Counted from the stretch's first letter, positions 36,387 to 46,602 are shown. The stretch: 64,000 nucleotides of DNA from Sinobacterium norvegicum (GCF_923077115.1 NZ_CAKLPX010000004.1:186001-250000), one strand, 5' to 3'. Numbers and translations are program-made. Notes: generated from the letters alone by a model not told the origin.

Positions 36387-37760
36387 ATGAAAATCTTAAT
36401 TCTTGGTGCCGGTCAGGTCGGTGGAACGCTGGCTGAGAGTCTCGCCAGCGAGAAAAATGATATTACCGTCATTGATACCGACGTCCCCAGGCTGAAAGAG
36501 CTTCGTGATCGGCTCGATATCAGCACTATTCGCGGCAGCGCCTCTCACCCCAACATATTGAAGAATGCCGGTGCCGAGGATGCCGATATATTAATCGCCG
36601 TCACCAACAGTGACGAAATCAATATGATCGCCTGCCAAGTGGCTCAGACCCTGTTCCATATACCGACAAAAATCAGCCGCATACGCGCCACGCCCTACCT
36701 GTTAAAGAAAAAACTGTTTGCCCCCGAAGCCATACCCATCGACGTCATCATCAGCCCTGAGCAGTTGGTGACTAACTATATTAAGCGGTTGCTCGAGCAT
36801 CCAGGCGCCTTACAGGTTGTCGACTTTGCCAAGAGCAAGGTGCAGTTGGTCGCTGTCAAAGCCTATTATGGTGGCCCGATGGTCGGTCAAGAACTGAAAC
36901 AAATACGCGAGCATATGCCGAATGTTGACACTCGGGTGGCTGCTATCTTCCAGCGCGACCAAGCCATTATCCCCAAGGCTGATACCGTGGTTGAGGCCGA
37001 TGACGAAGTGTTCTTTATCGCTGCCAAGGACAATATCACCGCCGTCATGGCCGAACTTAGACGGCTGGACACCCCCTATAAACGTATTACCATCGCCGGT
37101 GGTGGTAATATCGGTGAGCGCTTGGCTGAATCGATAGAGACTCGCTTTCAGGTTAAGCTCATCGAGCAGAACCTCAGTCGTTGCCGACAGCTTTCAGAAA
37201 ACCTTAACCGAACCATTGTGCTGCACGGCCATGCATCGGATAAAGACTTATTGCAGGCAGAAAACATCGAAGACTGCGATGTCTTTTTAGCGCTGACCAA
37301 TGATGACGAGGCCAACATCATGTCTTCGATGCTGGCCAAACGCCTAGGCGCCGGCAAGGTCATCACCCTGATTACCAACCCCGCCTACGTCGATTTGGTT
37401 CAAGGTGGCGAGATCGATGTTGCTTTATCTCCCCAGCAAATTACCATCGGCAGCTTGCTAACCCATGTCCGCAGTGGCGATATGGCAAACGTACACAGCC
37501 TTCGTCGCGGTGCGGCCGAAGCCATTGAAATTGTTGCCCATGGTGACAGCCGATCCAGCAAAGTGGTCGGCAAGAGTATCGGCGAAATCGATCTGCCCAA
37601 CGGCGTTACTATTGGTGCCATCGTCCGCGCAGAGGAGGTGCTCATCGCCCATAAAAACATTGTTATCCAAACCGATGATCACGTTATCTTGTTCTTAGTC
37701 GACAAAAACAAAAGCAAGGAAGTCGCCCAACTGTTTCAAGTTGGCTTTGGCTTCTTCTAA
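36387..37760 (+). CDS. trkA: Trk potassium uptake system, NAD-binding regulatory protein
   Basis: 457 aa with two RCK-type halves. Each half has a nucleotide-binding loop, ILGAGQVGGTLAE at the N-terminus and IAGGGNIGERLAE at about residue 236, each followed by a TrkA-C domain. It is a cytosolic protein gating the TrkH channel encoded 11 nt downstream. Confidence 0.97.
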   Translation: MKILILGAGQVGGTLAESLASEKNDITVIDTDVPRLKELRDRLDISTIRGSASHPNILKNAGAEDADILIAVTNSDEINMIACQVAQTLFHIPTKISRIRATPYLLKKKLFAPEAIPIDVIISPEQLVTNYIKRLLEHPGALQVVDFAKSKVQLVAVKAYYGGPMVGQELKQIREHMPNVDTRVAAIFQRDQAIIPKADTVVEADDEVFFIAAKDNITAVMAELRRLDTPYKRITIAGGGNIGERLAESIETRFQVKLIEQNLSRCRQLSENLNRTIVLHGHASDKDLLQAENIEDCDVFLALTNDDEANIMSSMLAKRLGAGKVITLITNPAYVDLVQGGEIDVALSPQQITIGSLLTHVRSGDMANVHSLRRGAAEAIEIVAHGDSRSSKVVGKSIGEIDLPNGVTIGAIVRAEEVLIAHKNIVIQTDDHVILFLVDKNKSKEVAQLFQVGFGFF

Positions 37761-37771
37761 ATAGGCTAATA

Positions 37772-39223
37772 ATGCACTTACCCACTATCTTCCGCACCGT
37801 TGGTTTTTTGCTGATGCTGTTCAGCTTAACCATGCTGCTGCCGGCCATGGTATCGCTGATCTACCAAGACGGGGCGATTTATCATTTCCTCAACGCCTGC
37901 CTAATCACCTTCGGTATCGGAGCCGGTATCTACCTACCACTTCGCCACCAGAAGAAAGATTTACGCACCCGCGACGGTTTCTTAATCACCGCGTTATTCT
38001 GGATCGTTCTCGGCCTATTCGGTGCCTTGCCGTTATATTTATCGGACTCGCCCAGCCTCAGCGTCACCGATGCGGTGTTCGAATCGATCTCTGGGCTCAC
38101 CACAACTGGCGCGACGGTGATTACTGGCCTCGATGAACTGCCAAAGTCCATCCTCTTTTACCGCCAGATGCTGCAGTGGTTAGGTGGCATTGGTATCATC
38201 GTCATCGCTGTCGCCATCCTGCCTATGTTGGGTATCGGTGGCATGCAGCTATACCGGGCTGAAACACCGGGGCCGGTAAAAGATAATAAATTAACGCCGC
38301 GCATCACCCAGACAGCCAAGACGCTGTTCTTAATTTACCTTTACCTAACAGCAGCTTGCGCGATCAGCTACTGGTTGGCCGGCATGACGTTGTTCGACGC
38401 TGTTGGTCACTCATTTTCCACTGTTGCCATCGGTGGCTTTTCCACCCATGACGCCAGCATGGGCTACTACGCCAACAACCCCGTCATTCTGTTTATTGCC
38501 TGCGTCTTCATGATCATCGCCGGCATCAACTTCGCCCTCCACTTCGGCGCCTTCCGTGGCTATAGCTTCAGTCAGTATCGGCAAGATCCCGAGTGCTGGT
38601 TTTATCTTTGCTTTCTCTTTGGCGCCAGTATCGTGGTGTCGTTGCTGCTGTATTTTCACCACACCTACGACTTCGCCGATAGCTTTCTTTACGGAGTATT
38701 TCAGGTGGTTTCTATCGCCACAACCACGGGGTTTGCCACCACCGATTTCTCGGCCTGGCCAAGTTTACTGCCCTTTCTATTGCTGACCTTTGCCTTTCTC
38801 GGCGGCTGTGCCGGCTCGACCGGTGGCGGTATCAAGATGATTCGCGTATTACTGATCGCCAAGCAGGGCTTTAGAGAGCTTCGTCAACTGATACACCCCA
38901 ATGCTGTCATTCCGTTAAAACTGGGCAACCGGGTGATGGAAAACAAGGTCATTGTCGCGGTGTGGAGCTTCTTCTCGGTTTACATTATGGTGTTTCTGAT
39001 GTTGATGATGGCGTTGATGCTGACCGGCATCGATTTTATCACGGCCTACTCCGCGGTTGCCGCCTCAATCAACAACCTCGGTCCCGGCCTCGGCACCGTC
39101 TCAGCGCACTTTGGCGACTTAAACCATGCGGCGAAGTGGTTGCTTTGTCTTGCCATGCTGCTCGGTCGATTAGAAGTCTTTACCCTGCTGGTCATTTTAA
39201 CCCCGGCTTTTTGGCGACGATAG
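37772..39223 (+). CDS. trkH: Trk potassium uptake system, membrane channel subunit
   Basis: 483 aa, about ten membrane helices with the four-fold P-loop plan of TrkH. The four filter-like segments are TTTGATVITG, TVAIGGFSTHD, ATTTGFATTD and NNLGPGLGTVS. It takes up K+ under TrkA control. A GTG overlapping its stop starts the next gene. Confidence 0.97.
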   Translation: MHLPTIFRTVGFLLMLFSLTMLLPAMVSLIYQDGAIYHFLNACLITFGIGAGIYLPLRHQKKDLRTRDGFLITALFWIVLGLFGALPLYLSDSPSLSVTDAVFESISGLTTTGATVITGLDELPKSILFYRQMLQWLGGIGIIVIAVAILPMLGIGGMQLYRAETPGPVKDNKLTPRITQTAKTLFLIYLYLTAACAISYWLAGMTLFDAVGHSFSTVAIGGFSTHDASMGYYANNPVILFIACVFMIIAGINFALHFGAFRGYSFSQYRQDPECWFYLCFLFGASIVVSLLLYFHHTYDFADSFLYGVFQVVSIATTTGFATTDFSAWPSLLPFLLLTFAFLGGCAGSTGGGIKMIRVLLIAKQGFRELRQLIHPNAVIPLKLGNRVMENKVIVAVWSFFSVYIMVFLMLMMALMLTGIDFITAYSAVAASINNLGPGLGTVSAHFGDLNHAAKWLLCLAMLLGRLEVFTLLVILTPAFWRR

Positions 39224-39780
39224 TGAACATCGAAAAACAACAAAAATGGGATCAACGCTACCGGCAGCAAGCCGACCAAGACACCAGCGCCTGCGCTGTA
39301 CTGCAACAGTATCAACACCTTTTGCCCTCACAGGGCAGGGCGCTGGATCTCGCCTGTGGTCTCGGGGGCAATGCTTTACTGTTAGCTGAAAAAGGGCTCG
39401 ATGCGGAGGCCTGGGACATCTCCTCCGTCGGCCTCGGACAACTGAATAAAATCGCCGAAGCGCGACAGCTTTCTATTGCTTGCCAACTACGTGATGTCGA
39501 GCAACAGCCACCGGAGCAGTCGTTGTTCGACGTCATCTGTGTCAGTTATTTTCTGCACCGTGAGAGCTGCCAACAGCTGGTCTCGGCACTCAAGCCGAAT
39601 GGCCTGTTGTTCTACCAAACCTTTAATGTCGATAACAAGAATGGCCCCAGCAACCCCAAGTTTGTACTGGCACGTAACGAATTGTTGAGCTTGTTTGCCG
39701 ACTTGGAGGTGATCAGTTACTTAGAGAATGATCGTAGCCAGCTCAATGGACAGAGCTGGCTGGTAGCGCGTAGGCGCTGA
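39223..39780 (+). CDS. Class I SAM-dependent methyltransferase
   Basis: 185 aa from a GTG that overlaps the trkH stop by one base; no better start is near. It has the SAM-binding motif I (ALDLACGLGGNALLLA, about residues 39-54), an acidic motif II region (AEAWDISSVGLGQL), and FDVICVSYFLHRE as motif IV. The substrate is unknown; TehB-like proteins are the nearest style. It ends 5 nt from the convergent acyltransferase. Confidence 0.85.
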   Translation: MNIEKQQKWDQRYRQQADQDTSACAVLQQYQHLLPSQGRALDLACGLGGNALLLAEKGLDAEAWDISSVGLGQLNKIAEARQLSIACQLRDVEQQPPEQSLFDVICVSYFLHRESCQQLVSALKPNGLLFYQTFNVDNKNGPSNPKFVLARNELLSLFADLEVISYLENDRSQLNGQSWLVARRR

Positions 39781-39785
39781 TAAGA

Positions 39786-40697
39786 CTACATTTTTTTGTA
39801 GAATCGTGGCTGTCCTTCCGGCTGCTTATTAAACCGTTTGTACTCCCACTGATATTGCTCTGGGCAATCCATCACACAGGCTTCAACCGAGCGATTCATC
39901 GCCGTCACCGACGTTAGTTGATCGTCGCTATAGATTTCAGGGTCTGGGTCTGTGAAGTTAACTTCATAGCCTTCGGCTACTCGCTTTGCGTACCCCATAA
40001 CAACACGGCAATCATTCCGCTGAATCAGGCTGCTAATCAAGGTAATTGTCAGCGCATCGACACCAAAGAACGGGGCAAAACAACCACCACTAAGTTCGGG
40101 TTGTTGATCGGGCAAAATCCCTGTGGTGCCACCTTTCTTCAGCGCTTTCATCAACGCCATCACACCTTTCTTATTGGTCGGCACTGCGACAGTGCCAGAT
40201 TTTTCTCGCGACTGCTTAATAATCCCCTCGAATATTGCTTGTTTTGGTGGCTGATAAAGACACATCATCTGACCAAACTCCGCCATATACAGGCCCAATA
40301 CTTCCCAATTACCGAGATGAGGGGCCAACAATATAGTCGCTTTATCGCTGTTTACCGGGTCGGTAAATTTCTCCAGGCCATTAACCTTGACGATTTTATT
40401 GCGGGTTTTAGCCCATGGCCGGGCCCACACCTGCATAACCTCGGCGCCCAACATCCCCGTTTCAATCAGAGAGCGGCGTGTCATATCGAGCCGCTCTGGC
40501 TCCGGCATTTCAGGGAAGCACAGCTCAAGGTTTCTCATCGTGACTTGATAGGATCGACCCTGCTGGCGAAAAATTAAATAGCCCGCCGCCTTACCGATGG
40601 CGCGTAACAAAAACAACGGCAGAATACCGACCAGATTGAATACTAGGATGACTAATTTTGCTTTGAAGCTGTTATTTTCAGCCTGGCTCTCACTCAT
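39786..40697 (-). CDS. LpxL/HtrB-family lysophospholipid acyltransferase
   Basis: 303 aa from ATG 40697, with GAGGGG 5 nt upstream. One N-terminal hydrophobic segment (about residues 14-35) anchors it to the inner membrane. The acyltransferase H-X4-E motif is HLGNWE (about residue 126). Members add secondary acyl chains to lipid A or related lipids; which chain cannot be told. It is monocistronic and divergent from glyQ. Confidence 0.88.
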   Translation of the reverse strand: MSESQAENNSFKAKLVILVFNLVGILPLFLLRAIGKAAGYLIFRQQGRSYQVTMRNLELCFPEMPEPERLDMTRRSLIETGMLGAEVMQVWARPWAKTRNKIVKVNGLEKFTDPVNSDKATILLAPHLGNWEVLGLYMAEFGQMMCLYQPPKQAIFEGIIKQSREKSGTVAVPTNKKGVMALMKALKKGGTTGILPDQQPELSGGCFAPFFGVDALTITLISSLIQRNDCRVVMGYAKRVAEGYEVNFTDPDPEIYSDDQLTSVTAMNRSVEACVMDCPEQYQWEYKRFNKQPEGQPRFYKKM

Positions 40698-40972
40698 AAA
40701 TTCCCCTCGGACTTTGCGCTGGAATTTTATAGCAAGCCACCTTGGCTTACAAACCACACAGACAATGAACCGCGGCCAATAACAGGGTATAATACGCGGC
40801 TTTGAATAATATCCCACAAGGCGACCGGAAATTAAGTGGTAAGCCATTGATTACAAAGGGTATTAATCAGCAGTTTTTGCGCTCAATTGCGCCATGACTC
40901 AGCAGGATTCAATAAACAGGGTATTTGCTCTGTTTCAACGACAACGTTTTTGACCAAAAATAGGTGGCTTAG

Positions 40973-41920
40973 GTGGCACAACAAACAGCCAATGCACAAA
41001 CATTTCAGGGCCTTATTCTCGCCCTGCAGGAATTCTGGGCCAAACAGGGTTGCGTCGTACTGCAGCCATTGGATATGGAGGTCGGCGCTGGCACCTTCCA
41101 CTGGGGTACGTTTCTTCGTGCCATCGGTCCGGAAACCTGGAATGCCGCCTATGTTCAACCCAGCCGTCGCCCCACCGATGGACGCTACGGCGAGAACCCA
41201 AATCGTCTGCAGCACTACTATCAGTTTCAGGTCGTGATGAAGCCAAGCCCTGAGAATATTCAGGAGCTGTATCTTGAATCATTACAGGCGCTGGGTATCG
41301 ACACCGATGTCCACGATGTTCGCTTTGTCGAAGACAACTGGGAATCGCCGACGCTGGGTGCGTGGGGGCTTGGCTGGGAAGTCTGGCTCAACGGCATGGA
41401 AGTCACTCAGTTCACCTATTTCCAACAGGTGGGCGGTATTGAATGCTTTCCCGTCACCGGCGAAATCACCTACGGACTCGAGCGTATCGCCATGTATTTG
41501 CAGGGCGTCGACAGTGTCTACGACCTAGTCTGGACACACGGCCCCGATGGCCCCGTGACCTACGGCGATATTTATCACCAAAACGAAGTCGAGCAGTCGA
41601 CCTATAACTTCGAGCATGCCAATGTCGACTTCATGTTTACTGCCTTCGACGAGTCCGAGGCTGCCTGTCAGCGACTCATAGAAGAAGGTTTAGCATTGCC
41701 GGCCTACGAGCACGTTCTCAAAGCCTCACATTATTTCAACCTACTCGATGCCAGACATGCGATCTCGGTCACCGAGAGGCAACGCTTTATTTTGCGCGTG
41801 CGCACACTGTCCCGCGCCGTTGCCGAAACCTATTTAGCCAGCCGTGCAAAACTCGGCTTCCCACTCGCACCCGATGATTTACGCGAGCAAGTACTGGCCC
41901 AACTGGCGGAGATTAAGTAA
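40973..41920 (+). CDS. glyQ: Glycyl-tRNA synthetase, alpha subunit
   Basis: 315 aa. Family segments include [27 protein letters not shown] and [22 protein letters not shown]. It is the catalytic half of the alpha2beta2 bacterial enzyme. The start is GTG at 40973, with AGGTGG 5 nt upstream. The 275-nt region before it contains no recognisable T-box leader. glyS follows directly with no gap. Confidence 0.97.
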   Translation: MAQQTANAQTFQGLILALQEFWAKQGCVVLQPLDMEVGAGTFHWGTFLRAIGPETWNAAYVQPSRRPTDGRYGENPNRLQHYYQFQVVMKPSPENIQELYLESLQALGIDTDVHDVRFVEDNWESPTLGAWGLGWEVWLNGMEVTQFTYFQQVGGIECFPVTGEITYGLERIAMYLQGVDSVYDLVWTHGPDGPVTYGDIYHQNEVEQSTYNFEHANVDFMFTAFDESEAACQRLIEEGLALPAYEHVLKASHYFNLLDARHAISVTERQRFILRVRTLSRAVAETYLASRAKLGFPLAPDDLREQVLAQLAEIK

Positions 41921-44011
41921 ATGACAACTCAGGATTTTCTTGTTGAACTTGGCACCGAAGAGTTGCCGCCAAAAAATCTTAAGAAGCTTGGCCTTAGCTT
42001 TAAAGACTCGATCACCAAAAGCTTGGCCGACGCCAAGCTCGGCTACAGCGAACTCCAGTGGTTTGCTGCCCCTCGCCGCCTTGCCGTATTGGTTAAAGAC
42101 TTACAGCAGTCCCAAGATGACATTGTCGAAGAGAAACTCGGCCCCAATGTGAAGGCTGCCTTCGATGCCGACGGTAATCCTACCAAAGCAGCGCAGGGTT
42201 TTGCCCGCGGCCTCGGTGTTGAGGTCTCTGAGCTTGGTCGTAAAGAGACGACCAAGGGCGAGCAGCTGGCCTACAGTCAATCGATCAAGGGTCGTGCCAG
42301 TGTTGAGTTGTTGCCGGAATTTATCGGCAGCGCTTTGAAAAACCTCCCCATAGCCAAGCGCATGCGTTGGGGCGCCAGCCGTACCGAATTTGTCCGACCC
42401 GTACAGTGGCTGGTAATGCTTAACGGTAGCGATGTTATCGATTGTGAAATTCTTGGTAAACAGGCTGGCAACCAGAGTCGTGGTCACCGCTTCATGTGTA
42501 AAGAGGCCTTGACCATCGACTGCGCCGGCAACTACCCGAGTATTATGCTTGAGCAGGGTAAGGTTGTTGCTGATTATCAGCAGCGTCAGCAGATCATCGT
42601 CGAGGAAGTTCAGAAGCAGGCTGATATTCTTGGTGCCCATGCCGTTGTTGAACCGTCGCTACTCGATGAGGTCACCGGCTTGGTGGAGTGGCCGGTGGCT
42701 TTAACCGGTAAGTTTGAAGACAGCTTTCTCGCCATTCCACGTGAGGCATTGATTTCATCGATGGCCGAACATCAGAAGTATTTCCATGTGGTTGATAATA
42801 ACGGCGACCTAAAACCTAACTTTATCTTTATGTCGAACCTGGTTTCTAAGGACCCGAGTCAAATCATCGACGGTAACGAGCGAGTCATTCGTCCACGCCT
42901 AAGTGATGCCGACTTCTTTTTTAAGACTGATTTAAAGTCTAATCAAGAAGAGCGCTGTCAACGCCTCAAGCCTGTGGTCTTTCAGGCCAAGCTGGGCAGT
43001 GTTTGGGATAAGACCCAGCGTATTGCTGCCTTGGCCGCCACTATCAGCAAGCTGATTGGCGGTAACCCGGCTGATGCCGAGCGCGCCGGTCAATTGTGCA
43101 AGGCCGATTTGGTCTCTGATATGGTGTCTGAGTTCTCTGATATGCAGGGCATTGCCGGCTATCACTATGCCTTGGCTGACGGCGAGAACAACGAAGTCGC
43201 CATGGCTATGGTTGAGCAATATCTACCCAAGGGAGCCAGCGCTGCGCTTCCTACCACGTTAACGGGTAATGCCGTGGCCTTGGCCGATCGTCTCGATACG
43301 CTGGTTGGCATCTTCGGCATCAACCAGCCACCGACAGGCTCAAAAGACCCCTTTGCACTTCGTCGCGCCGCTCTCGGAGTAATTCGTATCATCGAAGAGG
43401 GTCGCTTTGTTAACATCGACCTCAATCAGCTAATCGAACAAGCGGTTGTCGGCTATGGAGATAAACTGGCCAACCAAGCCACCGCCAGCGATGTTATTCA
43501 CTTTATTTTTGATCGCTATCGCGCCATTTATCAAGATGCAGGGATCAGTACTGAGACTGTGATTGCAGTACAGAATGTACTGCAGCAAGCTGGCCAGATT
43601 CACAACCCGGCTGATTTTGCCTTACGCGTGGCTGCCGTCGAGAGTTTCCGCTCTATGGAGGCTGCCGATGCGTTAGCAAGCGCCAACAAACGTATTAAGA
43701 ACATTTTGGCAAAGCAGCAGGGTAATCCTGCCAGCAGCGTCGATCTGGCGCTGCTCTCTGACGCCAGCGAAACAGCACTCAATCAGCAGCTAAATGCGCT
43801 TGCCGAGCAGGTGCCTGCGCTCTGCAGCCAACGTGACTATACCGCGGCATTAGCGTTGTTAGCTGGCCTCAAAGACAGTGTTGATAACTTCTTTGAGTCA
43901 GTGATGGTGATGGACGAGGATCAGGCTGTTCGCGCCAACCGCCTCAGCCTGCTGTCTCAGTTGATCGGCCTGTTTGGTCAAATCGCCGACATCTCTGAGC
44001 TGCAAGCTTAA
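41921..44011 (+). CDS. glyS: Glycyl-tRNA synthetase, beta subunit
   Basis: 696 aa, matching the family's usual 690 or so. It opens with the conserved FLVELGTEELPPKNL and contains MRWGASRTEFVRPVQWLVML, PREALISSMAEHQKYF and NQPPTGSKDPFALRRAALG. It provides tRNA binding to the alpha2beta2 enzyme. The start abuts the glyQ stop and its stop overlaps gmhB by one base. Confidence 0.98.
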   Translation: MTTQDFLVELGTEELPPKNLKKLGLSFKDSITKSLADAKLGYSELQWFAAPRRLAVLVKDLQQSQDDIVEEKLGPNVKAAFDADGNPTKAAQGFARGLGVEVSELGRKETTKGEQLAYSQSIKGRASVELLPEFIGSALKNLPIAKRMRWGASRTEFVRPVQWLVMLNGSDVIDCEILGKQAGNQSRGHRFMCKEALTIDCAGNYPSIMLEQGKVVADYQQRQQIIVEEVQKQADILGAHAVVEPSLLDEVTGLVEWPVALTGKFEDSFLAIPREALISSMAEHQKYFHVVDNNGDLKPNFIFMSNLVSKDPSQIIDGNERVIRPRLSDADFFFKTDLKSNQEERCQRLKPVVFQAKLGSVWDKTQRIAALAATISKLIGGNPADAERAGQLCKADLVSDMVSEFSDMQGIAGYHYALADGENNEVAMAMVEQYLPKGASAALPTTLTGNAVALADRLDTLVGIFGINQPPTGSKDPFALRRAALGVIRIIEEGRFVNIDLNQLIEQAVVGYGDKLANQATASDVIHFIFDRYRAIYQDAGISTETVIAVQNVLQQAGQIHNPADFALRVAAVESFRSMEAADALASANKRIKNILAKQQGNPASSVDLALLSDASETALNQQLNALAEQVPALCSQRDYTAALALLAGLKDSVDNFFESVMVMDEDQAVRANRLSLLSQLIGLFGQIADISELQA

Positions 44012-44616
44012 TGTTTGACTGCAGCTCACTTGGCATCCCCAAGGTAGTCATTCTTGACCGCGACGGGGTGATCAACCATGACAGCGATGCCTATATCAAA
44101 TCTGCCGAAGAATGGTTGCCCATTCCCGGTAGCATTGAGGCGATAGGTCGGTTATGTCAGGCGGGGTACCAGGTTTATATTGCCACCAACCAATCAGGCA
44201 TTGGGCGTGGTTATTATGGCCTGACTGAGCTGCAACAGATGCACGATAAGATGCAACAGCTACTGGATGAAGTAGGCGGAAACATTGCCGCCATTGAGTT
44301 TTGTCCGCACGGCCCTGATGAGGGCTGCCATTGTCGCAAGCCCCTGGCCGGCATGATCGAGAATATCGAGCAACACATGGGTTGCAGTGCTCATCAGGTA
44401 CCTCTTATCGGCGACAGCCTGCGTGACCTAGAGGCAGGATTGTTACGTCAGTGTCAGCCCGTACTCGTTAAAACAGGCAAGGGCGACAAAACACTTAAAA
44501 AAATAATCAATAATGAGCTGTGGGCAGAGCTCCCTGTGTACGACAACCTCAGCGACGTTGTCGACGCCTTATTAACCGGTGAATTTTATGCATCAACAAA
44601 TCACGCTGGGGCTTAA
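44011..44616 (+). CDS. gmhB: D-glycero-beta-D-manno-heptose-1,7-bisphosphate 7-phosphatase
   Basis: 201 aa, a HAD phosphatase. Nucleophile motif ILDRDGVINHDSD at about residue 15, ATNQSGIGRGYY at about 59, the zinc loop CPHGPDEGCHCRKP at about 98, and GDSLRDLEAG. It acts in synthesis of ADP-heptose for lipopolysaccharide inner core. TAATG joins it to glyS, as in many gammaproteobacteria. Confidence 0.94.
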   Translation: MFDCSSLGIPKVVILDRDGVINHDSDAYIKSAEEWLPIPGSIEAIGRLCQAGYQVYIATNQSGIGRGYYGLTELQQMHDKMQQLLDEVGGNIAAIEFCPHGPDEGCHCRKPLAGMIENIEQHMGCSAHQVPLIGDSLRDLEAGLLRQCQPVLVKTGKGDKTLKKIINNELWAELPVYDNLSDVVDALLTGEFYASTNHAGA

Positions 44617-45322
44617 GCTTCGGTCGATTATTTTCTATTTGGGCTCAGGCCTCAGCGCCCTCTGGTTTGGTACCACAGGAATGATTTTCTTTGGTCTATT
44701 ACCCTTTAATATACGCCGTCAATACCTGTTGTTATGGAATCGCTTTGTCTGCTGGTGGCTAAAGATAACCTGCGGCATTGATCACCAAATTATTGGCGCA
44801 GAGAATATCAGCCATGACGTTGCTGTCGTTTTATCCAAGCACCAAAGTTCGCTGGAAACCATTTATTTGCAATTGATGTTTCAGCCGCTATCGACCATTT
44901 TGAAACGAGAATTATTGCGCATCCCTGGTTTTGGCTGGGGGCTGAGCTTGCTCAAGCCAATCGCCATAGACCGGGGCAATCCACGCCAAGCTTTGCGACA
45001 GGTAATGGATACCGGCAAGGAGCGATTGGCTGAGGGTATTTCGGTGCTAATATTTCCCGAGGGTACGCGTACGGCGCCTGGTAGCACGGCCAAACACGCT
45101 AAGAGCGGCTCTGCACTTGCCGTTGCCGCCGCTGTGCCAGTCATTCCTGTTGCCCATAATGCCGGTGAATTTTGGCCTAATAATAGCTTTGTTAAATTTC
45201 CCGGTACGGTTGTTATCTCGGTCGGTGAGAGAATAGAGAGCACCGGCAAGACGGCAGAGCAGCTAAAGGAAGAGGTTCGTCTATGGATAGACAGTGAAAG
45301 CGAGGCCATCGCTCAGCGCTGA
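44588..45322 (+). CDS. 1-acylglycerol-3-phosphate O-acyltransferase, PlsC family
   Basis: 244 aa from ATG 44588 with GGTGA 5 nt upstream; it overlaps the end of gmhB. Hydrophobic N-terminal helix, then the acyltransferase motif as H-X4-E (KHQSSLET) rather than the commoner H-X4-D, and the phosphate-binding FPEGTRTAPG. It likely makes phosphatidate for membrane lipids. It is the last gene of the glyQ-glyS-gmhB run and is followed by a strong terminator. Confidence 0.9.
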   Translation: MHQQITLGLKLRSIIFYLGSGLSALWFGTTGMIFFGLLPFNIRRQYLLLWNRFVCWWLKITCGIDHQIIGAENISHDVAVVLSKHQSSLETIYLQLMFQPLSTILKRELLRIPGFGWGLSLLKPIAIDRGNPRQALRQVMDTGKERLAEGISVLIFPEGTRTAPGSTAKHAKSGSALAVAAAVPVIPVAHNAGEFWPNNSFVKFPGTVVISVGERIESTGKTAEQLKEEVRLWIDSESEAIAQR

Positions 45323-45339
45323 AGCCCTTAATCCTGTCA

Positions 45340-45364
45340 AAACCGGCCCAGGCCGGTTTTTTTG
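45340..45364 (+). terminator. Rho-independent terminator after plsC
   Basis: Nine-nt arms AAACCGGCC and GGCCGGTTT with a 2-nt loop as read (4 or more in practice), followed by a run of T residues. It lies between the convergent plsC and Lrp-type gene and may act in both directions. Confidence 0.92.
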
Positions 45365-45368
45365 TCGC

Positions 45369-45830
45369 TTAAACGGGCAGGGCAGTGGTGTACTTGATGG
45401 TCTCCATGGCAAAGCTTGAGGTCACCTTGGTTATGCCGTCCACCTTCTCCATCAGCTGCTTATAAAACCGGTCAAAGGCTTGAATATCTTTCACCTGAAT
45501 CCGCAGCATATAATCGAACTCTCCCGTCATCCGATACACCTCCATCACCTCATCAAAATCGCTGACCACCTCAGTAAAACCATCAATCCAACGGTTGCTA
45601 TGGTTGACGATTGCCAAGGTCATAAACACCGATGTTGGTAACTGTGCCTTCTCAGGATTTACCAAGGCCACGCGCTTAGCGATGATTTTCTCATCCTCTA
45701 AACGCTTCACTCGCTTCCAACAGGGGGTTGTCGACAGGTTGACCTTCTCTGCTAATGCAGCCAAAGAAATGGTCGCATCCTGCTGCAGCAAGTTTAAAAT
45801 TTTTCTATCTACCTTATCTAGAGCAATCAT
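45369..45830 (-). CDS. Lrp/AsnC-family transcriptional regulator
   Basis: 153 aa. N-terminal helix-turn-helix (about residues 5-55, including LAEKVNLSTTPCWKRVKRLE) and a C-terminal ligand-binding RAM domain with GEFDYMLRIQVKD. It is divergent from a LysE-type exporter 140 nt away, so it probably senses an amino acid and activates that exporter; the effector is unknown. Confidence 0.93.
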   Translation of the reverse strand: MIALDKVDRKILNLLQQDATISLAALAEKVNLSTTPCWKRVKRLEDEKIIAKRVALVNPEKAQLPTSVFMTLAIVNHSNRWIDGFTEVVSDFDEVMEVYRMTGEFDYMLRIQVKDIQAFDRFYKQLMEKVDGITKVTSSFAMETIKYTTALPV

Positions 45831-45970
45831 TTCTCTAATCCATACTTTTTATAGAATATTAATCTCTTTGCTTCTAAATTACACCCATTTTAAGAAAATT
45901 AATTCTACGGCATCAATCTTACAATAGCGCTTCTGATTACTGCTTATCATAAGATTGTTGGAACAATATC

Positions 45971-46591
45971 ATGTTGGATTTAACGACTATCACAACGTTG
46001 CTGGCCGCAGCCTCGTTCTCTTTTGCCGCCTCTGTCAGCCCTGGCATCAATACTTTGATGCTGGCTAATTGTGGAGCCAACCATGGCTTTAGTCGTACCA
46101 TTCCTATGTTACTGGGTTGCAACATAGGCCTTTGTCTCATGTTGATTCTTGTTGCCTTTGGCGCGGGGCAATTGTTTGTGTTGTTTCCCTGGTTGGATCG
46201 GGCATTGTTGTATTTCTGTACCGCGTACTTATTGTATCTCTGTATTCAACTATTGAAGACCAGCAAACCGCAGACAGAGGAGGGCACCAGCACTTCACCT
46301 ATTGGCTTCCTACAGGCGACCTCGATACAGGTGATCAACCCTGGTATTTGGATGCTGGCGGTCGCCGCGATGGGCTTTACCACCCAGATAGACAGCGGCT
46401 CCACCATGGCTGCTATCATCATCTGTGCCGTTATTACCGCAGTAAACCTGCCTGCCATTGCCATCTGGGCAGTATCCGGCTCGGCAATCAAGAAATGGCT
46501 TCATTGCCCGCTAAAACTCAAAACGTTTAATACTGTTTTGTCGTTGCTAACCTTTGCAACCATTCCCATGCTTTGGCTTAATATTCACTGA
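45971..46591 (+). CDS. LysE/RhtB-family amino acid exporter
   Basis: 206 aa with about six membrane helices. The family N-terminal pattern is present in SFAASVSPGINTLMLANCGANHG, and a conserved NPGIWML follows further on. Substrates in this family are amino acids and derivatives; the specificity is not evident. Pairing with a divergent Lrp-type regulator is the usual arrangement for inducible exporters. Confidence 0.88.
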   Translation: MLDLTTITTLLAAASFSFAASVSPGINTLMLANCGANHGFSRTIPMLLGCNIGLCLMLILVAFGAGQLFVLFPWLDRALLYFCTAYLLYLCIQLLKTSKPQTEEGTSTSPIGFLQATSIQVINPGIWMLAVAAMGFTTQIDSGSTMAAIIICAVITAVNLPAIAIWAVSGSAIKKWLHCPLKLKTFNTVLSLLTFATIPMLWLNIH

Positions 46592-46602
46592 ATTTCAGAC
46601 AC

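Noticed and set aside
39785-39803. CTACA/TGTAG around a T-run as a terminator for the methyltransferase
   Set aside because: It lies in the coding end of the acyltransferase, the stem is only 5 bp and the T-run forms the loop.
39918-40577. A 219-codon open frame opposite the LpxL-type gene
   Set aside because: Antisense to a well-supported acyltransferase, no ribosome site or family resemblance.
40698-40972. Possible T-box or glycine riboswitch before glyQ
   Set aside because: No specifier stem, T-box sequence or glycine aptamer core could be recognised; T-boxes are also not expected for this group.
42736-42751. parS-like sequence around CCACGTG in glyS
   Set aside because: Only one half matches the consensus; the other half has several mismatches.
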